Assembly: GCA_025716815.1 (NCBI GenBank)
Contig: JAIXMN010000016.1
Span: 806,001-870,000 of the forward strand
Direction of reading: 5' to 3'
From: Dichotomocladium elegans
Taxonomy: Eukaryota; Mucoromycota; Mucoromycetes; Mucorales; Lichtheimiaceae
Length of the DNA: 64,000 bases
In this document: piece after piece, positions 11,270-24,266 of the stretch
How the letters are laid out: the number at the start of each line of letters is the position of its first letter
How positions within the stretch are numbered: position 1 is the first letter of the stretch
Made by a program: the position numbers and the translations under genes
The notes under the pieces: model-generated
The model's input: the letters and a program-made list of their open reading frames with translations, nothing else
Told to the model about the DNA's origin: nothing
Databases searched by the model: none

Positions 11270-14200
11270 CTAGTGCTGGGCACCACTCCGCTTCAGCAGA
11301 GTGACCTTGGCATCCAGTTTGGGCAGGGCCTTGCCATTGGCAGTAGGTTCGGGGAGGAAGCCTGCCTTGATGAGATATGAGTAGTAGAGTCCAAGCAGCC
11401 CTTCACCCATCGGAGGGCAGGTAACGCCGTCATTCGCCAATACTGCTTGGGTGTTGCGGTCGTTGAGCATAGCGCTCTTGGTTGAGGTCGGGAGGTCATC
11501 AAGAACAAAGTGAAGGAGTGGGAAGAGCGAGTGGTCCTGGGATTGCAGGGTGAACTCCATCAGCTTATTGCGCCAGTCAATGTACTCTGTCTGCTTGCAG
11601 ATGTAGCCATACGTCGCCAGCGTGCCAAATAAGTCATTGAATGTAAACGTCGCAGGATGATGCGTCACCTGGAGGACGCCAAGTTTGGTCGATAATGTGT
11701 CGTAGAAGGCTGCAGTACCCACTGCAGCAGCAACATAATCGACCGAGCAGCAGTTCACGACGTTGGAGATCGAAGGGATATAGCCGAGCTCGATGCATCC
11801 CTTCAGCAGGCGCCAGATAAAATCATCCGTGTTGGTCACGCCTGTCTTGGAGTGGCCGAGGATATAGCCAGGTCGAATAATCGTAGCAGGCATCCCACGC
11901 TTCCGGGCTTCCATGATAAGCTTCTCTGCGACCCATTTGCTTTGACCATAGCCGGTCTCCAAGCCAGTGCGCGCACCCTCAAGATCATCAGCCTCGGGAA
12001 CAGGTTCTGACAAGTTAATATAGTGCGCCGAGTCCAGGACAGAAGTCGAGGAGACAAAGTGAAAGGATTTGACCTTCTTTTGGGATGCGAGGCGCATGGC
12101 CCAAAGAGTACCGAGCACGTTCGCACCTCGGAGTTGTTGGTAAGGGTAGACCCAGTGGACAACAGCACCATTGTGAATCACTGCATCCGTCTCGGCTGTC
12201 AGGCGTTCCCAATCGGCCGCTGTTAGACCAAGTCGATCCTGGCCCAAATCGCCGCACACCGCTTCGATTCGGTTCTCCCATCCGTTCTCCCAAACCAGGT
12301 GACTCTCAGCAGCCTTCTTCACACGCTCGAAAGCAGTGGCACTGTCCTTTGCGCGCACAACACAGACAGCGCGAGTATCGGGGTAAGACAGGACCTTTGC
12401 AAGAATGAAAGCACCCAGGAAACCGGTGACACCAGTAATAACGATGTTGCGGGGTCCGGTGGTGCGCGCCAGAGGCTTGTACGACTCGTCAAGATATTCA
12501 GCAGACAACTTGGCGAGATCGGCAGCATAGTCCACGACTTCTTTCTGAGCCTTGGGCTCATTTGCTTCTTTTTCATCCGTAGCCAGCAAAAGATCACTGT
12601 TCTGAAGTTTGGAGACTTCACGAGCAAGGCCACCAATGGTAGGCTCAGAAAAGACAAGCCCAAGCGGCGCATCGACTTGGAATTTCTGGCGAATCTCGAA
12701 AATGAGACGGGTAGCAATGAGCGAATGGCCGCCAATATCGAAAAAGTTCTCGTCCACGCCAATCACAGGCTCTGGCGAGGGTAGTAGCTGTTGCCAGATG
12801 CCGTGGATGATGCGCTCGTTCGGGGTCATGTTGGGCAAGTCGGCATTTTGAACAGCAGTGGGTTTGGTCACATTGTCCTGGAATTGCGCGGTATCGGGGA
12901 AGGGCAGGGCATTCTTATCGACTTTGCCATTGGGAGTCAAAGGCATCCGGGCTAACGGAACAAAGACAGATGGGATGGCATACGATGGCAACTTCTTCTT
13001 GAGGTAATCGCGAACATCCTTGATGAGTCGGCGATATCGGTGGCGAGAACGAAGATCAGTGCCATTGTCTTCATCCTCGTTGTTATCTTCTGTGGCACTC
13101 GCAAACTCGCTATCCATGTTTTGAACAGGGACAAAGTAGGCGACTAAGGTCTGTTCCTCGTTCTTGTCACGGCGTACCAGCGTGACATTTTCACGGATCA
13201 TGGGGTGTTGAGAGAGATGCGTATCGATCTCTCCCAATTCAATGCGGAAACCACGGATCTTCACCTGGTCATCCGCTCTACCAGTGCACTCTACGTTTCC
13301 ATCAGGGCGATAGCGGCCAAGATCACCAGAACGATACATGCGGTCGCGCTTACCCTTCCAGAATGCACACCAGGCATTACCAGGCACCAAGGATTCATTC
13401 TTTTCATCGTCACCATTGGGGTTCTCAACAAACCAGTTAGGGATAAACTTCTCTGAAGTAGCATCGGGAAGACGGAGATATCCTTCAGAAAGACCGGGGG
13501 CGCGGACATAAATTTCACCAATTTCACCTACACCGCACATCTTGGTGCGGTCGTGGCGGTTGACCACCAATAACTGAACATTAACCATACCCTTGCCAGC
13601 AGGGATGACTTCCTTCTGGGAACTCAAGAAGGCGGGATGGCTGGCACGGGAAGGGACAATGTAGTGTGAGACCGATCGCTGAGTCTCAGTAGTACCGTAC
13701 ATGTTGATAACCGCGACGTTGGGTGCATATTTCTGGATGCGGGCAGCATCACGCTTGGTAAGGATGTCTCCAACAAAGAAGGCATTGCGAAGAGTGTCGA
13801 TCTCCGTCTGGGCATGAGAGGAAAGCAACTGGCCCATGGCAGGAGTCAAGTGAGTGATGGTGACCTTGGAACGCTTCATCCACTCCGCCAACCGGCCAGG
13901 AATGCCAATATCCTCCGAGGTCGGCACGTGGAGCTCGGCACCAAAGAAGAGTGGGGTGAAGATATCACGCTGGATAGGGTCATGTGCAATTCCAGAAAGC
14001 ATCGTGAACTTGTCATCGCTCGAGATCCCAAACGTCTCGGCCATCCAGGGATAAAAGTGAGTCAATGAAAAGTGACGACCACGTACGCCTATTTCGTACG
14101 CGTAAGTAACACACTTCCTTTCTGTCGCAGGATGGATGCAACTTACCCTTCGGAATACCCGTACTGCCACTGGTGAAACTTAGGGTACCAATACTGTCAG

Positions 14201-15629
14201 GACCGATCACAACATCACAGTTCTGCGCTGCCTTATTTCGGACTGAGTCCAAAATGTCCGCACCATTAATCGATCCGCCGGCAAGAGAGCCATCCTTGCG
14301 AAGCTTAAGTTTGGGGATCTCGCAAACGATATCTTGCTCCTTCTTGATATAATCGCGAACGGATGACGCGATTTCGCCTGCCTCTTGAAGAACAATCAGA
14401 CCACGAGGCTTGGCAACGGAAAGATATATCTCCTGGCGAGCGGGAGGATAAGCCGGATCTAATGAAAAAGTCATTACTACCAAGTCATAACCGTAAAGCC
14501 TATCCTCTTACCAATCACACTGAAGGTGGCACCAGCTTTCAAAACGCCCATAATGGCAACAACCAAGTCTACACCGCGGTAGGCATAGATCATCACAACA
14601 TCCTCACGCTTGATACCATTCGCTAGGATATAGTGAGCAACAATGTTGGAGGCATGGTGAATATGCTGATAAGTGTACGTGACAGTGGATCCATCCTCAA
14701 GAGACTCGACAACACAGGTTCGGTCAGGGTGCTTCACGGCGTTTGATGCAAAGATATCAGGAATAGCGCCTCGCCATAGAGACCAATGAAGATCGCTGGT
14801 AGGGTCTGGAAGAGGAGAGTCTGGCGCTTGATAATCTGATAATGCAATCTGACCTACAGGGGTATTGCTTTCTTTAGCAGCAGCCTCGAGCACCATGGAC
14901 AATTGTGACAGGATATAGTGAATTCGGCGTGGTGAGAACAGGATCTGATTGTACACTACACGCACAGAAATGGGACGAAGGAATGAGGTACGAAGCGAAG
15001 AGGATGTCTCGGGGCTGGTGATGAAGATGGTCAGATCAGCATTGGCCGAAGTAGTGGATAATTGCGATTGGGAGGGTGTGTCATATTCGTTGTAGAACTG
15101 GACGCGGAAGAGAGGGCGCCGATTATCTTGATCTACGCCCTTGTCCATCGCTTCCACAAGCTGTTCGAAAGGCACTTCTTCCTTGATCGCTTCAGTCTCA
15201 ACCTATCCCATTTGCCATTAAAACCTGATAATAATAATGGGATCCTATAGCCAAATTCATTACCTTGTGTACCATCTTGACAATATCACCGAAAGTTTGA
15301 GTAGGGTCGACATGGAGACGAAGCACGAGCGTATTGCTGGAGGTCGAAGATGTCCCGACAGCGAACTCCTCGTCGCCGGTATATCGCTGCAGGAGCACTG
15401 AAAACGCGGCCAGCAGAATAGAGAAGGGAGTAGGATGATCATTACTTGATAGTTTTTCGGCCATGGAAATTTGGAGGATGCTAAGAAGAGTTTGCTCAGA
15501 GAGATCGGATGTTTCCACTTCTTCAACGGTCCTTGGAGGTAACGGACGAGGATAGTCCGTTGGAACCAGAAGGTCAGTGAGGTTTTGTAGACGGTTTCTC
15601 CATGCTTCAAGTCTAGATATGGATGCCAT
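11270..15629 (-). CDS. LYS2: L-2-aminoadipate reductase
   Basis: Fungal lysine biosynthesis enzyme. It adenylates alpha-aminoadipate, loads it on a phosphopantetheine arm and reduces it with NADPH to the semialdehyde. Exons 15629-15264, 15202-14512, 14458-14147 and 14088-11270 join in phase to 1395 aa, the normal fungal length. Order of domains: N-terminal condensation-like region (about 1-330); adenylation domain with LSFTSGSTGIPKG and FSVIDPAYPPARQ; carrier domain with FDIGGHSL (Ser912 carries the pantetheine); and reductase domain opening with ITGVTGFLGAF (about residue 1006) and containing the YGQSKWVAE short-chain reductase motif. It needs a phosphopantetheinyl transferase in trans, not seen here. 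The ATG at 15629 (MASISRLEAWRNRL) is preferred over in-frame codons upstream because it matches the family start. Confidence 0.96.
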
Positions 15630-16443
15630 TGCTGATGCGTAAGTCGATATATACACAGTCGTCAAGAAGAAAGAAAGTGCAAGAACAAGTTTGATGGCAA
15701 CATCCTGAAATACCCAGAAGGGTGAAGATTGAGATGGAGATCAACAGTCACGTCAGTTATCGGAGCTTTACTAAAGAGTGCGATAATCTTGGTTGCATTG
15801 ATTTTTCAGGTCAAATAGGGAAGATGCATGGGACCACTTTATTCGGCGCTACAAAAACCACAATGGGGGGATGATCCACGGTTCAACGCTTATACGATTT
15901 CCCGAGCGACATGGCCCCCCGTCCCCCGGCATAGGCAGAAAACCATACGTCGTTGGGGGTCCTGTCGATCCTTTACCTGCTGTATGAAGCCAATACTCCT
16001 AGATGACAACATGTTTCTTGGAATGAAGCCGGACTATGCTATTGACCAGCACTCGGTCTGTTTTCTTGAAGCGTAGTATCCCATGCACCTTGTCTGTCTG
16101 CTTTTTATTACTATTGCCAGCGTATAAACCGCTCCCGCTGTGTTCGGTGCATTGCGAGCATCTGAACATGACAGGCAACGCTTGGAATAATGGCCGATTG
16201 CTTCGTCGAGGTCTCTGTCCGCTTTAAACATGCTGCCACATATTTCTGAGGCTGCAACGGAATCTGTCCATATAAAATCAAGCGGTAAATCAATGTTATT
16301 ATTAAGATTACTAGTAAAATGAGTTATTAAAGCGGGACACGTACAACAAATCGAGATATACAAGATTGAGAGGTAATATAGAGGTAGAGGCGGGTACGGA
16401 AAAGTGGAGAGAAAAGGGCGAAAGAAAGAAAGAGTTCACGTAA
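15630..16443. other. LYS2 upstream region
   Basis: About 0.8 kb between the LYS2 start and the KEI1 stop. A CRE-like AGTCACGTCA lies near 15743. I saw no perfect Gcn4-type TGACTCA. A minus-strand frame at 16034-16363 is open but has no support. Confidence 0.5.
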
Positions 16444-17309
16444 TTAGAACTGGCTGCGCCTGGCAGAGCGCTTATTGTGGCCAAGATCCTCCAAATCCTC
16501 ATCCACAGAAGGTGCAAGCTTTGAATACTGTTGTCGACCAAGAGTTCGATAATACATGGTCAAAACCACCGCAAAGTAAATCTAGGAAAAGAGATATGAG
16601 CATTGCTCTGATTATCCTCAAGGAAGAAAACCACGTACATGGACCAGGTAGAGGACAACCAGCATAACGACACTGACAATACCCTCCATGCGAAAGACGT
16701 CATCGTGCTCCTTTTGTTTCGCAGGGTCGCCAGCAAGCTCAGGCAGACTGTGGTCAGTGTAGACGTACCACTTGATGGCAAAAATAGCCGTGGTAATGGC
16801 GCTCACAATGCAGTCTAGCCAGTAAAAGATGACATACCATCGTACGATGCGCACATTTTCCTGGACATAAGGGCATTCAACATTAGCGCTAGTTACGCTG
16901 GAGCATGTGGCGCTTGTCTAGGTACTCTTAACGAAAATTCACAATTACCGTGTGGATACCGTACAGGCCCTGGGCAAAAATAATAATGGAAAGGAGCGAG
17001 TAGATATAGACAACAAAGGCGACGGGATCGCTAGTGTCGAGCGAAATAAGACCATAGAACCCAGAGAGCTTATTTAACTGGAATAGAATTTAGTACGTGC
17101 ATAGGGCATTCCAATTTTTCGAATCCCTAGGACTTACGATGCCAAAGATGGAGATAATTAAAACGCCTTATAATTGTAACAAACAAGCAAAAGCAGGAAG
17201 AATGCCGTTAAAATCAGACTCCAGCGATAATGAAGACGTTAAAAAATATACCGGTTTCAATGGGAATAAACCCAAGACATGTACGAGAATTGGCAGCGTG
17301 CGCAATCAT
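16444..17309 (-). CDS. KEI1: Inositolphosphorylceramide synthase subunit Kei1
   Basis: Golgi membrane subunit required for IPC synthase (Aur1) activity in fungal sphingolipid synthesis. Exons 17309-17252, 17166-17138, 17077-16949, 16860-16639 and 16581-16444 close in phase to 191 aa. The joined protein has the family's opening (CLGFIPIETG, then LNKLSGFYGLISL), four hydrophobic segments (VLIISIFGIL; VVYIYSLLSIIIFAQGLY; WYVIFYWLDCIVSAITTAIF; GIVSVVMLVVLYLVHIYFAVVL) and a basic, Ser-containing C-terminal tail. Kei1 in yeast is a substrate of Kex2; I did not identify a clear dibasic site here other than RSARR near the end. Family assignment rests on remembered motif pattern, so it is strong but not database-checked. 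Confidence 0.8.
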
Positions 17310-17545
17310 GGTCTGAGGCAGTAGAAAGGCGCTTTTGGGACACGGCTGCGGGTTTTCTTTTTTCTGTTGTTGTTGTCGCTGTTTTCAGGCTCCGTTGCCG
17401 TAATCCCGAAGGATTGTTTCAGAATACACGAAATGTACAAGGTCTTTTTATTGCAACAAAGGAGGAAAAGGGCGGGAAAGGTGTCCTTCCTCTTTTTTTT
17501 GTTTTTCTTTACACCAATATTTATAACTATGATACAACGAAGAAT

Positions 17546-20500
17546 TTAAAAGGGGATTGGGGTGGCTGTACGCTTTGCCTCGGAGGCCTTTGTGTGGGCA
17601 GTGGAAAGGCGGTCAAATACATTGTTGCGCGGATAGCGACTTGAGCTGCTACCTGGCGACGGCAAGAGAAACTCCTGGTGAAGTGGCGAGGGCTGGTAAT
17701 TGCTTGAATGGGAACTGATCACGTGGGTATCAGCAACCGGGAAATGTGTATTACCGAGGCTGAGCTCGCGCAAGGAGAATCGACGACGTCCTTTCGAGTC
17801 TTCTGAACCATCCTGCTGCTGCTGCTGGAGTGAAAATGCGCGGCGCCGTCGCCCCAATAATTGCATAGAGTTGCTAGTCAGTTTGACACTGCCATTATCT
17901 GAGAAGCGGCGTTGCATCATGTTAGGATTCTCGACAACTCTGCGGGACTTGGATAACGATTGTGCTGCTACCGGTTGCTGCTGCTGCTGTTGTTGTTGTT
18001 TCTGCTGCTCAGCTACAGCGGTGGTCATGAGTCCGACCTGGACCAATTGCTGCAAAAATTGGTCTGGCGACGACATGGAGTCTCGCCGGCGGGTAGGAGT
18101 AACTGGCGTTGGAGGAAGATGTTCTTGCTTCTGCTGCTGATATTTCTCTGTTAGTGTCACGGGCCGTAAAGGACGCAATTTAGGACTCGAACCATCCATA
18201 GGCGTGTGACGCTGAGAAACACAGATCTGGTCAAAGATAGTCCCGAAACGCTCCTCCATCTTGAGATCAATGGCAGAGTCATCGTCTGCCACCGATGAGT
18301 CATAGCCAGAAAGCGATGAGCGGCGTGAAGTTTGTTCGAGGCGGCGCAGGCGCTTCTCGCTCTTGATGGCAGTCTCGATTGCCCGCTCCTTCATAACGGT
18401 GAGGGTGTGCTGGAGGTCATGCACTGTTTTCTCCAGTTGCTTGGCCTTCACTTGCTGGTTATATTCGTCCATCCGCAGGCTACTGACATCGGTGATCATA
18501 GCTTCGAGGATCCATTCGGCTTCTTCGGGTGCAAGCGATCGTATCACCTTCAGAGCCATTTCGTGCGACGTCTCAGGATCTGCATTGACCGGTACGCTGT
18601 AGCGTTCCTCAAGCGCGTCCATGTCAAGCCATTCGTCTTCTTCATTTTCATCTTTGAGGCCCATAACTTCGTCAGCAAAGGTAACATGCTTCCTGGCTCG
18701 CTGCTGCTGCTGTTGCTGCTTCTCCTGTTCTCGCACGCTATCCATGTCTATGACCTCTTCATCTTCCTCGTTGTCATCAAGGAGTTCATGGGCGGCGTCG
18801 GTGTGAAGGGCCTGGATACGTGCGTTAACGTATGAAATCTCAGAAGTCATCGACTCTATTTGTTCGTCCATGTATGTCTTCATAGTCTTATCAAACTGAG
18901 CAAGCTTCTGTCCGGGATATTCGGCCACGCCAAAGAGGTGGTCGCGCTCGCTTTGGAGCTCTTGCCGCTTTTGTGACAGTTCAGTCCGCCGGGTGATCAG
19001 TTGCTGCATCTCAATCATCGACACCTTCCCGCGGACAAATTGGTCAACTGCCCGGTCCAATAGGTCTTTCTTCTTGGCGGCTCGAACCTCCAAAGTTGCC
19101 ATTGGATTTTTCTTTGTGATTCGTCGCTTGGGACGGCGAAGATAGCCAATCTGAAGCCACTCGGCACATTTGTTCAGTTGTCTGTCGTCCAGGACCCCTC
19201 CTTCACGGACGGCCTTCTTGAGGATGCTCACGAGCTTTTGTAATTTGTCATTCGATACAATCACTTCGTCGGAGCGCTTTCGGAGTAGCATCTGAACCTG
19301 CTTGTTTTCCAGTTCAAGGCGGCGGCGGGTCTCCTGGTCACGCTGCTGTCTGCGGCGGAGCTGTTGAATCTCACGCTCATGGGCCAACATCTGTTCCTTG
19401 ACACGGAGTGTTTCCTCCTTCATACGCTTTATCATTCGACGCTTCTCATGTTTAAGCGACTCGACATTGACACGTAGTGTACGGAGCATACTCTCGTTTT
19501 GATTACGAGTGGCCTGGATGGCGCTCGAAGTTTGCTCAAATTTGCGACGCATGTCGGAAAGCTGCTTTGTCTTGAGCTCATAGGCTGTCTTCAGCTCCAC
19601 AATTTGCTGTTTTTCCCGCTGGAATGTCTGCCCAAAACTAGACCTGCGCAATGCACGGTCACGTTCTTCTTTGATGGAAACCATTTCCTGGGTGATCTGA
19701 TTGAACCTGATCTCAAACTGGCGGCGCATGTCGGTGTACTCCGCCTCGCACCGTTCAAGCTGGTTCACAAGCTCCTCCTTGACACGGATGTCACTTTGAA
19801 CTTGATTGATAATACACGCCAGGTCTGGGTTGTTAGCAAGCTCGTCATCACATACAAATTCATCGTTCACCGTGTCTGGCTTGGTCGATAGGTGTCCCCA
19901 GTCTCGGGGTGGATCCTTACGACATGGGAAAAAAAGAGAAAAGATCAGCATTTTTCTGAGCACACGTTTCTTGTGCTAATAGACTCACTATCCGTCGGAT
20001 GTCGATCTCATCCGTCAGCATCTCCTCGTTAAAGATTAGACTGACATCATCTTCGAGATCATTGTTCTACGCCGTAAAAAGTTTAACGAGTGTTTTACAA
20101 ATAACTTGCGTGCGTCCTGTTTGCCGGAAGGCGGAAATTTTACCTGATCTTTTGACTTTATTTTCTTTCATGGTGAGTGATAAATGAATGCTATATATAC
20201 TTTGTTCCATTTTTACCTTTACGTTATGCAGAACCTTGAGACCCTTTTCGATTTCAAGTCTTGCCTTGGAAATAGATTCTCGGACTTCATTCCGCAGATC
20301 AACCTGGAACATATCGGTGATGGGGGACATCGTTTCCTGCAGCCAATCTTCAATATCTTGGTGGTTCGTTGGTGCGATTGGTAACGGTGGGGGCGGCACC
20401 TTGGACCGGCGCAGGAAAGTGACATGTTTATTCTTCCGTGCACGGCGGCCGCGTCGCCGGGATGAGGTTGACATGGATGCTGTCGGAGTTTTGTTGGCAA

Positions 20501-22315
20501 TCTCGAGAGCTTGCATGACAGGTGCCCGAGTGGATTCAACAAAAGCTAGGCGCTCGCGAGTGTCCTGTAGCTCGTTTCTAAGGCCCTGAATTGTTTGTTG
20601 ATAATGGCTAATTATGGGCATGGACTCGAAGTTTGCTGTGGCTATAGCGCCACCGCAGGACCTCTCCAAAAGTAAGGTATCCCGCTGTGCCGCGACTTCG
20701 CATAGCTCGTCTGAGGTGGATTGAACACGAGCACGTAGTAAGTTGATCTCATTACGAAGTCCGTCAAGTTCGCTCGTGGTAGGCTGGGTCCTCAACGCTG
20801 CAAGCTCCGTTTTAAGCTTGGCGATCTGTGAACGGAGACGCACAACCTCCGCAGGGGAGGCGCCGTTGCTGCCAAATTCCTGATTGATTGTGACGCGGTT
20901 CTTGATATTTCTTGCCCGATTAGCATATTTGAGTGTACTCAGCGTCTCGACGAAGTTGGTATCTGAAGGCGACACACAAGCAAGCATCAATGTTTGACTA
21001 TTTCCGCCTAGCGAATCTTGCAGCAGCCGAGTGAGTTTAGAATCCCGATAAGGAACGTGCGTCGATCGTCGCGACTCGTCGCCCAAGGCACTGATCACAT
21101 TGCCTAAAGCAAGAAGACCTGAGTTTATGGCGATCCCTTCTTTAGCACGATCGCCTTGCGCGTTTGTACGTTTTAACTATTCACAAGGAGAGGGGCGGGG
21201 TGAGGTAAGAAGAAGCACGCTGCAATGTCTTTGCTGACTCTGCTTACTCGCTCCGAGCCGGCTAAGTCAACAAAATGAAACTTGCTGACAATTGTCTTTT
21301 GTTCCTCGTCATTTTCCTCGTCAGGGACCTGCTGTTTGAGGATGACAGAGAAAATGGCATGCGATCGAGAAGATACAGCGTTCATGTCTGTGGAACCGGT
21401 TGTGCGACCAAGTGAACCCTTGGCAAGGAATCCGAGGAGTTCTTTTGGACTTTTGCAAGGCTCTTCACGGACACCGCTCCAGTAGATATTGCCAGACGTA
21501 TCCTCGCGTATGGTGATGTCGTTGCTAATACTGCATCCCGATCGCTTTCGTTGATGGTGCAGGATGCTCAGAAGATCGACGAGATCTTCATTGTACAGTT
21601 CCAGAAACGAAACAAGGACTTCTGCATTGTAGTTCGGGTCCTTGTCTCGTTTGTGGTCAAGGCGCTCATACAAGTCACGGATGAAACGAGGAACGATGCC
21701 TAGAATTCATATGTCAGGAGCAGTCGAAACAAATAAGTGATCAACATTCTTGGCTAGTGACGAACCCTGCTGATCGGTCAAGTCAGTGTTTCCATCAACG
21801 GCAGTGCCCATGCTATATGTTTTGCCTGAACCAGTCTGACTACAACAAGGGTATGTTTTCAGATGATCTATGCTCTCTTCTCTAAGAGGTCCTTTAAGAG
21901 TTACCCATAAGCCAGAATAGTTGCATTAAAACTACATAGGGGAAGGGGATAATACTGTTTTAGGTTTCTCTGCGTAACGCATTTTGAGATGTCAACATGT
22001 ATATACCCATCTAAGAATTTCTCTACAAGAGGTAACACGCTGGCGGTGTAGATTTCATGCTGACTGGTCCGCGTATCGAAGACGTGGTCGTATGTGAACG
22101 AGTGGTCTTTTCCAATTAAAATTTGAGGTTGTCCCGGTATAAAAGATATGCATTCTGCACAATTGCACATCCGTTCTTTTTCAGTAAGTGGACGGACACG
22201 AAGTGCAACTCTAGATTATTTGTGTGTGAGACTTTTTTTGTGGTGGGGACAGAGGCGCGTTGTGCTGGTTTGCGGTGGGGGCAAGGGAGACGTACCTAAC
22301 AGCTGCTGTTGTCAT
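17546..22315 (-). CDS. Kinesin-4-like (KIF4/KIF21 group) motor protein
   Basis: Microtubule motor with N-terminal head and long coiled-coil stalk. Exons 22315-22296, 22210-22007, 21931-21905, 21839-21766, 21699-21248, 21176-20223, 20066-19989 and 19915-17546 join in phase to 1392 aa. Head about residues 5-360: [11 protein letters not shown]-loop GQTGSGKT (84-91), switch I NAVSSRSH, switch II DLAGSE (253-258), [19 protein letters not shown], and a neck beginning [15 protein letters not shown]. The stalk has long heptad-rich segments (about 600-760). The tail is Gln/Ser-rich with polyglutamine runs. Two KHVTF motifs ([19 protein letters not shown]) fit the RVxF consensus for docking protein phosphatase 1. 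The KIF4/KIF21 choice follows from the [16 protein letters not shown] linker and tail layout. The first coding exon is only 20 nt. Confidence 0.92.
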
Positions 22316-22338
22316 GGTATTATGTTGGAGGAGAGGAG

Positions 22339-22361
22339 TATATATATATATATATATATAA
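22339..22361 (+). repeat. (TA)n microsatellite upstream of the kinesin start
   Basis: Eleven TA units about 25 bases upstream of the predicted kinesin ATG at 22315 (minus strand), within its promoter or leader. Confidence 0.85.
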
Positions 22362-22686
22362 AGAAAAGAAAGCGAAAAAAAAATTGCAGAGGAAAAGATA
22401 AGCGTATATGCGTCCGAGAGAGAGAGATCTATTTTATATATACACCGAAGGCGAGGAGCGGGTTCCCCATTGGGGTGACGTTTGGGCCAAATAAAGTCCA
22501 ATCAGTTGTACGTGGGTAATCGCCTTTGTGTGTCCATGATCTGGAGCTGGGGGAACCCACTCCACGATCGTCGTAAGCACTGAATTGGCTTGTTGCTCTC
22601 TTTCTAGCCTGCCCACGGACCTGACGGCAAGTTACTTGTCTTACAAGCTCCCCTTATTTTGTGACACCCCCGGATCTGTCCTCCGG

Positions 22687-23248
22687 CTATTTCTCTATAT
22701 CTCTCTCTCTTTTCTGGCATCCTATCGCTCTCGACTGTTTAGGTGGACGCTCATGTGTATAACCGAATTGTCTAAAATAGTTACTCCGTCCAACCTCAAG
22801 ATCATTTTCCCAGGGTGGAAGCGATGATGAATGTTCTTTCTTTGGCAGCACTGACCCCACAAACAAGCGGATGTCAAGCGAGTTAGCGAGATCGGGACGA
22901 ACCAATACTTGTTCGATGCACCTTCTTCAATCAACATGTGTCATATAAATGGAGGGAGACTGGACAGCAGGTTGTAACTTTACCCTTCGCACTTCACTGG
23001 CAGGTGCCTGAAAAAAAAAAGAAGGAATGAGTGATGGAAAGTAAGGATAAAGTAAGTGCACGGTCGGTTCTGAACTTGCTAAAATGGGCTGTGTCCTGTA
23101 TCACCAAATACACGCTGATGAATATCCGAGAGCGCAAGGAGATTATTTTAAAGCCTAATATACAGAGTGCTTCGTGGAGGCTCAAGCGACTGTACCCCAT
23201 CAAGCGAGCTGGTATACGCATTTGACATGGGTTTGTCATATGCTGCAT
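22687..23248 (-). CDS. Candidate small spliced gene, product unknown
   Basis: Four minus-strand open pieces, 23248-23114, 23007-22984, 22924-22909 (16 nt) and 22850-22687, join through GT-AG introns in consistent phase to 112 aa. The introns look authentic: a 12-base poly-T before CAG at 23008, and a CTAAC branch site in the last intron. The product runs from MRIPARLMGYSRLSLHEALC to SNYFRQFGYTHERPPKQSR and ends in a basic tail. I do not recognise it. The SLHEALCILG stretch resembles J-domain-like helices but there is no HPD. The 5' limit is uncertain and further exons may exist. Confidence 0.33.
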
Positions 23249-24266
23249 CTGTGGTCTTTTCGATGGGCACACCGCCTAGGGACGTGACGCTACTGAGGTC
23301 ATGTGAGCTCAGCCTTGAGTGGACCGGCGGGCTTTATTCAGTAATAAACACATCGGATCTAGAATCCCTTTTGGGCACCAGAGCCGAAAGGTAGCATAAA
23401 TCGTCTTTGCATACTAGAAAGCAATGTCGCATTATTGACGGATCTATAACGATACGGTTTCTATTTATTTTCAAGCTGCTCCAAAAGAAAACTCTCGCCT
23501 TTAAGACCTATATGGATCTTTGGTGGCCTGTTGTGTGTGTGTGTGTCTGTATGTGTGTGTGTCGATCAGTTTAGGTCTTTTTCACTGTGATTGATTGAAC
23601 TTCAGCAAGGTGCCTTTGTTCCCCCCCCAGAAAATATTGTGTGTAGGCATTCCAGTAAATCTTATAAACAAAGTTCGTGTAGCCGGTTTTTTTAGCGATA
23701 TTACTAGCGAGTGACCTTATAAAGAACAAGCAGCAGACGTAAGTCCCAGTAGAGGATCGTCGCGATAGCTCCTTGCAACTGATGCAAACAGTGTATTTTC
23801 TTTCGTCGGAGACGGCGCCAAGCATGCACCCTGCTTACAACACTTACTATCAAGTACACATGGCATTTATCTCACAACCAGAGGAAGTAGCTACGCGCTC
23901 TAGAAGTTGAGATTAGATACCAAGGAGATATACATTCATGATAGAAAGATGTGAGAAAGGATATTATAGTACATTTATTTTGTAAATAGAGGACGGTGCA
24001 TAGGTGGCACTTGCACCGTTTCATCTGTAGATTTTCTACAAAATAAAACAACAGATGATGAACGACAGAACGGCGGGCCCCCTGCCGCCTGTGGAAGTAC
24101 ATTATGCAACGTGCATAGTCAAAACAGTCATTCCTTTATCCAAGCGCAGTGAAAGCAAGAAGTACAGAGATATTATTCATTACCCATATACTGGAAAAGC
24201 TACGTACTGCAAGAGCCATATCTGTGCAATCGCTGGAAATGCTATCAAGCTGGGTGGGTATGCGAT
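23249..24266. other. Gene-poor stretch
   Basis: AT-rich, no supported gene. It contains a (GT)n microsatellite at about 23530-23562 and a C homopolymer near 23620. A minus-strand frame at 23571-23825 (84 codons) has no supporting signal. Confidence 0.55.

Noticed and set aside
22339..23562. Simple repeats considered as a CRISPR array or telomere-like repeat
   Set aside because: They are (TA)n and (GT)n microsatellites without spacers, in a eukaryotic genome.
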